A stretch of 64,000 nucleotides of DNA from Siphonodentalium dalli (taxonomy: Eukaryota > Mollusca > Scaphopoda > Gadilida > Siphonodentaliidae), in the NCBI GenBank assembly GCA_032622095.1, contig CP136066.1:59180609-59244608 (forward strand). The letters are read 5' to 3'. The notes under the pieces are model-generated. The model saw nothing but the letters and a program-made list of their open reading frames with translations, was not told the origin of the DNA and ran no database searches. Positions 56,518 to 64,000 of the stretch are shown piece after piece; position 1 is the stretch's first letter, and the number at the start of each line of letters is the position of its first letter. The translations under genes and the position numbers were made by a program.

Positions 56518-56933
56518 ATTACACGCTTGTTCCTAGAAGTACAGTGTTATTGCTGTTCCATATTTACAAATCCGTATGCAACGTACGTTCCATACGCATC
56601 TCGTTGACGTAAAATGACGTACATGACGTTCGCCTCAACCATGAAACTGGAACTATTTAAATAAAAGAATCATCACTGATGACAAACACGCCCCGAATGA
56701 GCCTAAATAAACCTTCTAATCCTGTATTTTAATGTACGGATTCTAGAACGCGAAGCGTGTAATAAACACAGAACGACACGATGTGTAAATGGGTTTGTCG
56801 ATACGGCACTCGTGCTGTCGCGGAAGGATAGAACTCGAGGCGCAAGCGCCTCTCGTTCTATCCTTCCGCGACAGCACTCGTGCCGTATCGACAAACCCAT
56901 TCACACATCGTGTCGTTCTGTGTATTTATCATT
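56518..56933. mobile_element. Inverted-end element with a 168-bp terminal hairpin (copy 2)
   Basis: GTTTATTACACGCTTGTTCC at left and the mirrored GCGAAGCGTGTAATAAAC at right (about 56751-56767) bound a body almost identical to 43886-44120 (ACAGTGTTATTG, CGTATGCAACGTACGTTCC, ATGACGTACATGACGTTCGC). The hairpin at 56766-56933 has near-perfect 80-bp arms around GGCGCAAGCGCC. The extra inner arm compared with copy 1 shows the hairpin varies in length. Confidence 0.75.
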
Positions 56934-57429
56934 AGATACCGTGCTGAAATGTTTAAGTATATGTGAGATCTATTTCAAAATGTATTATATTACTCTCAGG
57001 GTACGCGCTGGCCCGATATTTACTTTTGCCAAATGAAAATATTTTTTTCCAAATGCTGATATGAGTTACCAAATGCTATCAGCTTCTACAACATTGTTTA
57101 TTTTATTTTGACTATTTCGACAACTATTTCGACAATCGCTACTTGAGCAACCTTTGATATCGATAGGAAAGCAGTTAGTTATTAATAATTCTCGCCTCTA
57201 TACTTGGGTTTATCGTAGAACAATAAACCAACAACATTATTGTAGAAGTGTTTCTTCATCAGAAAGACACATCGAAACAAAGAGGATTAGCTATGTAAAC
57301 ACCACAACCAGACACACTAGCAATCCCTCCACCCGTCGATACTAATTATATCAGATTAATTGCCTCTTGATAGAGGTGTTAACTTTTCATAACATTCTAC
57401 AAGTGTAAATCACGACTAACACCACAAAT

Positions 57430-59826
57430 AATGAAAGAGTTTCCTGAAATTAGTGGTAGAATAGTCATATGTGGAGACTTAAATGAAAATCAGTTTGCCC
57501 CAACGAGTACTAAAGTATCATAGATATGCACTCAGTTTACTCTTGACCAAGTTATCAATGACTCGACAAATTTCACTGAATACTCCGAGACATAATAGAC
57601 GTCGTACTAATAAACGAGAACTGAACGAGAACTAAACGAGAACTGCATGGAAAAGGAAAGTGGAACACTTGAACCCTTCTTTTGCAAATTAGTCCGATAC
57701 CATGTCCCCGTGTACGTAAACGTTCACATCTATAACCCAATAAAACCGAATAAACCTGCCATGCGCACAATCTACATGTACGAACAAGCCTATTATCCTG
57801 CCAGCAACCGTCATATAGAATCTCCCGACTGGCCACAGTTGTTTAAATACATACCAGTCGAAAATATATGTACTTTAAACAGATAAACTGACTGATCTCA
57901 TGCAAAAACACATTCCACACAAAACAATCCACTATAGGAGAGAAGAACCTGAATGGATAAACCCCCGGATTAAGTACTTAATTAGGCAACGAAAAAGAAT
58001 ACACAAAATTGCAAAAATAATAAATAACCCCGCAGTCTGGTGCAAATATCGTAAAATTCGCAACGATGTAATTAACGAAGTGAGAGCGGCTAAACGCATA
58101 CATCTCACAAAGGTACAAGAACTCCTGCATGATCCCATGACAACGGACAGTAAGTGGTGGAAAACTTTTAATCGTCTCTCCACCAATAGATCTGACAATG
58201 TGCCACCTTTAAATTGGCAAGGCAACATTTTATCGGCCGACGAGGACAAATCAGAGGTCCTCAATAATTATTTCTACAGCATCGCATCCATTGATAGGTC
58301 ATATAACCCCCCAGATCTATTAGATGATGACCCCGATCTTTCTACATTGAATTGTATAGAAATAACCGAACTAGAAGTCTTCAACGCGCTAAAGGCAATA
58401 CAGCCTGACAAAGCATCTGGTCCTGATTTTATAAGCCCGCGATTATTGAAAAACTGTACAAGCTTGAGCAAGTCTCTTTCGCAGATGTTCAACCGTTTTC
58501 TCCGCGAATCATACATTCCTCCGGAATGGAAACGAGCGAACGTGGTACCAATACACAAGAAAGGCGATCGTAGCAATCCAGAAAATTATCGTTCGATTTA
58601 ACTTCTGAGTTGTATAATCAAATTATTTGAGAAAAATGCATCGCCAAGCATTTCATGACTTAGCTCCAGTCAAACCATATTTGAACCGAACATTAGTCTG
58701 GCTTCATGCCCACTGACTCAACCTCTTACCAGTTGTGTGAAATATATAACAATATCAGTAGTTCACTTAACGAGGGGCAAGACATTCGATTACTATTTTT
58801 CGACATTAGTAAAGCATTTGACAAAGTATGGCACGGCGGTCTACTATTTAAACTTCATGGTATAGGAACTCGTGATAACCTATTACAATGGTTCAGATCA
58901 TATATGTCTAACCGACAGCAGCGTGTTGTCCTACGTTATGGTCAATCCAAATGGGGGGAGACCACCGCATGAGTGCCCCAGTGATAGGTATTGGGCCCTA
59001 TTCTCTTTCTCGTATTTATAAATGACATTCTAGTAAATATTACATGTAACGTTCGCCTCTTTGCCGACGACAGATCCATCGCATTTACTACCAATGACCC
59101 TCATACTGGAGCGATAGTGCTACAACAGGATATTGACAAACTCCAAGCTTGGTCTTCTAAATGGCATGTTAAATTCAATGAACTCAAGACAGAATCACTA
59201 ACATGCTCCAGAAAACGTATCCCATTAAACCACCCAACCCTGAACATGAACCAACAGCCCATCAAAGAAGTAAAAGTACATAAACATCTTGGCATTATAT
59301 TGAGTAACGATGGAAGCTGGGGGCATCATATTGAAGAAATGACTAAGACCGCATGGAAACGCATCTCTCTACTGAGGAAATACCGATTCTATCGTGACCG
59401 AACAGCACTCGAAAAATGCTACTTCACGCTAGTTCGATCAATCCTCGAATACTCCTGTATTGTATGGGATGGCTGCTCACAACAAGACTCTGATAAAATC
59501 GAAAACGTACAATACGAAGCAGCTCGAATTGTGACGGGTGCCACCAGATCTGTCGGTAATTCTACACTTCTGTTAGAAACTGGTTGGGAAACCTTGAAAT
59601 CACGTCGTGAAAAACACAAATTTTGTTTTTTTTATAAAATGGTATATGGCCAGTCTCCGATTTATCTTAGAACACTAGTACCCCCGACTCACGGACAAAT
59701 ATCTAGGCGTGAAACTAGACAAAGCAATCACTTCATAATCCCTGGTTTTGACTATGAATATCACAGAAGATTATTTCTCCCATCAGCGACGTCACTATGG
59801 AATAATCTCGACAAAAATATTATTAA
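57430..59826 (+). pseudogene. CR1/Jockey-group LINE ORF2: AP endonuclease remnant and reverse transcriptase (5' part)
   Basis: 57430-57760: RIVICGDLNENQFAPTST, LDQVINDSTNF, YHVPVYVNVH (endonuclease end, with stops). 57900-58600: pre-RT basic region, then ASGPDFISPRLLKNC, IPPEWKRANVVPIHKKGD and NPENYRSI, a stop where Ser is expected. 58706-58970: LLFFDISKAFDKVWHGGLLF. Then VPQ, TGA, TAG, VLGPILFLVFIND and the active site RLFADDRSIAF (about 59058). Thumb and C-terminal helices run to SATSLWNNLDKNIIN at 59826, where a TTAA element interrupts. Frameshifts near 58620 and 58970. Confidence 0.88.
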
Positions 59827-60897
59827 CTCGTTTAGGACGGGAAACGGATATATCCGTATCCCAAAACATTACCTACAGGACGGGAAACGGATATATCCGT
59901 TTCCCACTTCAGGCACTTGTTATCAGCGAATGAATCTTTTATAATAAAATGTTTTGCGCGCAGTACCATGTATTCAATATAGGCCGATCACCCAGTGATG
60001 GGGTCCAGGAAGATGTAACCTATTTTTGGCGTCACGTGGGGGTCGCGTGCCGTAATTCGTGACGTCGTTGTTCCAAACTGGCGGCGCCCAGTAGCCTAAG
60101 ACGTAGACGCGTAGACAAGTGAATCTTGACCCCTTCAGTGGAAGGAACAAAAAGCGAGAGAAATTTAAGTATATTCCTGGATCTTATTTTTTGGAAATTA
60201 ATTACATTTTATTCAAAATATCGCATGCAGACATCTCGTATAGCGAAATTACATACCCCAAACGCATGTCAACCGGTCGCAATTTGGTGGTATCTACCAG
60301 AAATTTTTGGAAGATTTATAGACCACGGATGATCACCCATATATTATGAGTTGTCACGTGGATAATTATGTCATGACAAAAGGTCTGACCCAGCATTAAA
60401 TTAGCGCATACATTGCTATACAATTATATAAAAGTAAGCATTTTAACGTTAGAAAAGGGGGGTTGGCGGCCATTTTGAATGGCGCCCTCTGTCGGTGATG
60501 GGTGACTTTCGAGCAAGGCAAGTTCCAGATGTTGGCAAAATATTCCTGGATCAATTAACTTTGGAAATAATTTATATTTGATTCAAAATGTCGCAAACAT
60601 ATCATCATATAGCGAAATTACAGTCCCCAAACGCATAAATTTCCGAAAATAGGTTGCTATGGCAACCGATCGCAATTGATGGTATCTACCTAAAATTTCT
60701 AGAAGATTTATAGACTACGGATGATCACCCATATAGTATATGTTGTCACGCGGAGAATTCTGCCATGAAAAATGGCCTGACCCAACATTGAATAGACGCA
60801 TAAATTGCTATAAAATTATATAAAAGTAAGCATTTCTGCAAACAATCTCGTCAGTGAGTAATGTTTTCTCAAAAGAATCACGTCCCAAACGAGTTAA
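59823..60897. mobile_element. TTAA-flanked DNA element (1,067 bp) inserted in the LINE
   Basis: TTAA (59823-59826) and TTAA (60894-60897) flank it. The ends CTCGTTTAGGACG and CGTCCCAAACGAG are inverted, and AAAACATTAC follows in both arms. The left arm holds two 24-bp palindromes (59839-59862 near-perfect, 59882-59905 perfect). A 369-bp direct duplication fills the rest (ATTCCTGGATC at 60173 and 60542; AGTAAGCATTT at both ends). Removing 59827-60897 restores the LINE frame exactly. No transposase. Confidence 0.85.
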
Positions 60898-61287
60898 CAT
60901 GGATTCCCTTTCAGCATTCAAGAGGTCTCTCGACTTGAAAATGAAGAAGGCCCACATGTGGTTTTACTATGCGTATACCCGCGAAGCCCAAATACTGCAC
61001 GCCCGACTAAGATTACATTGTAGTCACCTAAATTACCATACTTATTCCAACTTTGTCTCCGATCATCCCAGGTGTGTCTGTGGTGAATTGAGGACACAGA
61101 ACACTATTTACTTGAATGTGTTAGATACCGCTCCCAACCACGCTCACTCTTATCATCAATTTCTAATCTGTGTACTGTTACATCAGAGACACTCTTGTGT
61201 GGATCCACTAAAATCTCATTGGAAGACAACTTAACAATTTTCAAAGAAGTCAAAATTTTTATCATTCGTACCAAACGTTTTAAATGA
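60898..61287 (+). pseudogene. LINE ORF2, 3' part (C-terminal zinc-knuckle block)
   Basis: Continues the frame interrupted at 59826: MDSLSAFKRSLDLKMKKA, QILHARLRLHCSHLNYHTYS, HPRCVCGELR, then one frameshift and TEHYLLECVRYRSQ (C-C-H-C block). A further frame gives KISLEDNLTIFKEVKIFI and ends TKRFK with TGA at 61285-61287, a typical ORF2 end for this LINE group. Confidence 0.85.
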
Positions 61288-61996
61288 TGGCACCAAATAA
61301 TTCTCCGCTGATCCACACACTCATTGATATTAAACGCATTAATGTTAGTCAGCTATAATATACGATAATGGATTACAAATTGGACACTGTTGCAAAACCA
61401 CAGCAACCTATTATCACGGTATTTTATACAGTTTAGAAGAATAGACAATACAAGTGCGCCCCCTGATTATGTGACGTTGGATCAGAAGCAATGTTAGATT
61501 CCCAACCAGTGCATAATCTGACACAACAAAGTATCCACACTCGTCAAAATACTATACTGCCAACAAGATATATCATCATTCCACTTATCACTTCCCTTAT
61601 CATATCCGACATCCACCTTAATCCCCTAAACTATTCTCACATAAACAAAATATTTCCAAAACCCTTCCCACATACTCCCACATAACCCAAATCATTCCAT
61701 ATGAAACTACCTTATCTTGAAACACCTATCGAACCGGCCCATCATGTGAGTAACTAGTATATGCGATAAAAACGTCAACAATTTAAAACCTGAAGCCCCC
61801 ATTTACTTGAAACAATTTGAAATGTTTTAAAATCACTCTCACACGATGGATCTTGTCACAAGCCAATCGGAAACGACTCCCAAAAGCTTAAAGCTTGTTG
61901 TCGAATCCCTTTCATATCATCACTATTAATATTTGTCTTGTTTTTTGTAATATATAATGAGTAATATGGAATAAATACTGTTTCACCAAATGAGTG
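61288..61996. other. LINE 3' flank and hAT-like interior, no gene
   Basis: No coding region recognised. C/A-rich stretch at 61600-61690. The interior of the hAT-like element continues to 62137. Confidence 0.4.
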
Positions 61997-62145
61997 GTAT
62001 TGATTGACAAATATTAATAAACTTTCTTGAGAAATCAAAAGTGACTTGCCAAAATTTTGGCCAAATGAAAATATGTTTTGCCAAATGTGAATTATTTTTG
62101 CCATTGGCATATTTGGCAAGTGGCAGCGCGAACCCTGATTACTAT

Positions 62146-62620
62146 TGAATTACACGATGTAGTCCATGGAAAAGCATGGTACGCAATTGAATACTTCTGC
62201 TCTACATATATACATGTATCAATCGTATTACTTCTCAAGTTTTCCGGTGACTCACTATCTTTGCAATATAAGTACAAAAACATTTCAAACTAGAATGTAC
62301 TCACTGGAACTGCCTATATTTGCGCCCATCACACATTTGGCATGTTTTGTCATATCTTGCCAACAGCAGTTTGAACCACGGGTGCTGGGCCCTCTTTAGA
62401 GAGATCGATAGAAAATCTAGATATCATATTTCAGTTCATCCATCGCTGAAATATTTGTGTGTACGGACAGAATATCTATGTTATCTCCAGTTGATATATT
62501 ACACTAATGATGGTCTTAGTAATGGCGTACGAGTTGTTTGACATATTTATAGAACAATATAGACATCGCTCATATGAAGGGTGTGAATACGATTGGTTGC
62601 CGATGATGCTATATATTATA
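62146..62620. other. No gene seen
   Basis: Spacer between the hAT-like element and a Helitron-like element. Only short unassigned frames. Confidence 0.35.
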
Positions 62621-63363
62621 CTAGAAGGTGACCCGACTTCGTCCGGGCTTTGACCTTGAATTGTCCATTTTGAAGGTCATGGTCAAGTAGGGTCACGATT
62701 TGACCAGTCCAAAACACTGCCCGGACAAAAGTACCCGACAAACGTGCCCGTCGAAATCCATCCGGTGTTACCAGAATTACCTTGAATTGATGATTTTGAA
62801 GGTCAAGGTCTGGTCGGGGTCACGATTTGACCCGTCCAAAACACTCAGTGGACAAAAGTATCCCTATGTATAAAATTTCGTCGAAATCCCATCAAAATTG
62901 GCGATTTGACCTTGAATCGACCCGATTTCAAGGTCAATGTCACGTCGCACGGGCAAATGAATATGCTTATGAGACTCCCCATACGAAAGTACCCCCACAT
63001 ACCAAGTTTCATCGAAATCCCGTGATATTCGGGCGTTTGACCTTGAAATGACCCGATTTCAATGTCAAGGTCACGTCGCACGGGCAAATTAATAGGCCTA
63101 TGCCACTCCCCGACCGAAGGTACCCCCACATACCAAGTTTCATCGAAATCCCGTGATATTCGGGCGTTTGACCTTGAAATTACCCGATTTCAAGGTCAAA
63201 GTCATGTCGCACGCGCAAATTAATAAGCCTATGTCACTCCCCGGCCGAAAATACCCCCACATACCAAGTTTCATCGAAATCGGCATTGCCGTTTTCGAGT
63301 CCATCGATTACAGACAGACAGACAGACACACACACACACCGATCTTCCAAAATATATAATAGA
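62621..63363 (-). mobile_element. Helitron-like element (minus strand) with 131-bp internal tandem repeat
   Basis: Read on the minus strand it starts TCTATTATATATTTTGGAAG at 63363, passes a (TG)/(TCTG)n tract, and ends CCCGG.CGAAGTCGGGTCAC and CTAG at 62621, next base T. Internally a 131-bp unit recurs (ACCCCCACATACCAAGTTTC at 62991, 63122 and, shortened, 63253), with TTTGACCTTGAAAT.ACCCGA and TCACGTCGCACGGGCAAAT. Longer relative of 1400-1640. Confidence 0.65.
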
Positions 63364-63925
63364 ATACCAATTTGGTTACATTACTAATTTGACTAGAATG
63401 CTTTGTATATGCCATTGCTCTTCAGCGGCAAAACACGTCAAAGTCAATTTCAAATTCCGACACAATTAAATAAAAGACACGCGATCATTGGTTAGTCTTT
63501 GATTAACAATGTGTCAATGTGAACATGCTCTTAGCGACTGATCTACGGTCTTCGGGAACATATCATCAACATGTCTATTGCGTTGAGAATGAGAAAGCTT
63601 GTTTTCCCAGTTAATTAATATGGCGTTTTAATAATCCATGTTTCAACATATTTTTCAGTACAATTTTGTCTCAATAGAACCATGCGCTCGACTGTTTGGC
63701 CGGACATAGTTTATATGCACCTGCCTCTTTCGGAAATGTTTTGAACGTCGAAGAACGTTTTTTTTTTCGCACAGAAAATGACGTGCGAACAAATTTCTGG
63801 AAAAAAAAAACGATTCCGCACGCATCTTTTAGACTCGATCTCAACTAATTTTCCGAGTTTCAAGTTACATAAAGTAGGCTTCTAATGGGCATTATACTAT
63901 TGCCCACATTTATTTTCCATGCAGG
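63364..63925. other. No gene seen
   Basis: AT-rich spacer with short poly-T and poly-A runs near 63757 and 63800. Nothing recognisable. Confidence 0.4.
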
Positions 63926-63926
63926 G

Positions 63927-63927
<1 letters not shown>

Positions 63928-63966
<39 letters not shown>
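63928..63966. repeat. TA microsatellite
   Basis: About 39 bp of (TA)n directly before a Helitron-like start. Confidence 0.85.
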
Positions 63967-63970
<4 letters not shown>

Positions 63971-64000
63971 ATATATATTTTGAAGACCTCTATCTGTATG
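63967..64000 (+). mobile_element. 5' end of another Helitron-like element, cut by the window edge
   Basis: TCTCATATATATTTTGAAG, then ACCTCTATCTGTATG, matches the TCTAATATATATTTTGGGAC start of 1400-1640. It is preceded by A and continues out of the window. Confidence 0.45.

Larger units (their letters stand above)
56997..62137. mobile_element. hAT-like element (5.1 kb) with 8-bp target duplication, filled by nested insertions
   Basis: Left end CAGGGTACGCGCTGGCC at 56997 and right end GGCAGCGCGAACCCTG at 62137 are inverted. Both ends continue with TTTGCCAAATGAAAATAT words. Flanks are ATTACTCT (56989-56996) and ATTACTAT (62138-62145), 7 of 8 equal. CAGGG ends and 8-bp duplications are the known hAT signature. 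No hAT transposase is visible; most of the interior is a LINE. Confidence 0.7.

Noticed and set aside
57900-59944. Retrovirus or viral polymerase
   Set aside because: The motif order (endonuclease, AFDKVWH, FADD, C-terminal CCHC block) is that of a non-LTR LINE; no gag, protease or LTR.

Overview
This window looks like AT-rich nuclear DNA of a marine invertebrate, most likely a lophotrochozoan (mollusc, annelid or relative). The grounds are intron-split genes with GT/AG junctions, RING-less B-box/coiled-coil proteins with a beta-propeller, a WSC-domain gene, and a repeat mix of CR1/L2-type LINEs, a GIY-YIG (Penelope-like) ORF, a FLYWCH/MULE transposase, Helitron-like elements, and hAT-like and TTAA-flanked non-autonomous elements. 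No operons, CRISPR arrays or rRNA genes are visible. The phylum is an inference from style, not a match to a named genome.

Host genes are few. Two intact, near-identical single-exon TRIM-like genes (3983-5551 and 32900-34471, both +) sit in segments duplicated about 29 kb apart. A third segment (about 18180-18680) keeps only the 3' flank of such a gene. A minus-strand gene with a WSC carbohydrate-binding domain is seen as three phase-1 exons (55822-54516), one of them only 24 bp.

Nearly everything else is repeat-derived. 1-2.3 kb: head-to-tail Helitron-like elements. 5.9-8.1 kb: a TTAA MITE and a 72-bp satellite. 8.7-14 kb: a hAT-like element, fold-back MITEs, a 52-bp minisatellite and a 150-bp duplication. 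14-16.3 kb: large hairpins. 17-25 kb: the segmental duplication relic, a tandem duplication and a decayed minus-strand LINE with a PHD-finger ORF1. 25-30 kb: a hAT-like element and a diverged 350-bp tandem array. 30-35 kb: the second TRIM segment. 35-42 kb: large inverted arms, a LINE tail and several fold-back elements. 42-46 kb: hairpins and a broken FLYWCH-MULE transposase. 47-54 kb: fold-backs, the GIY-YIG ORF and several minisatellites. 57-62.1 kb: a nested hAT > LINE > TTAA-element mosaic. 62.6-63.4 kb: a minus-strand Helitron-like element.

The most informative signals are the TRIM pair, whose differences are mostly amino-acid-changing and cluster in the propeller; the exactly readable nested insertion at 57-62 kb, where removing one TTAA-flanked element restores a LINE reading frame; a PLE-like ORF whose domain order looks permuted; and several families of non-autonomous elements whose ends are hairpins. 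All calls come from reading sequence by eye; no alignment or database search was run.
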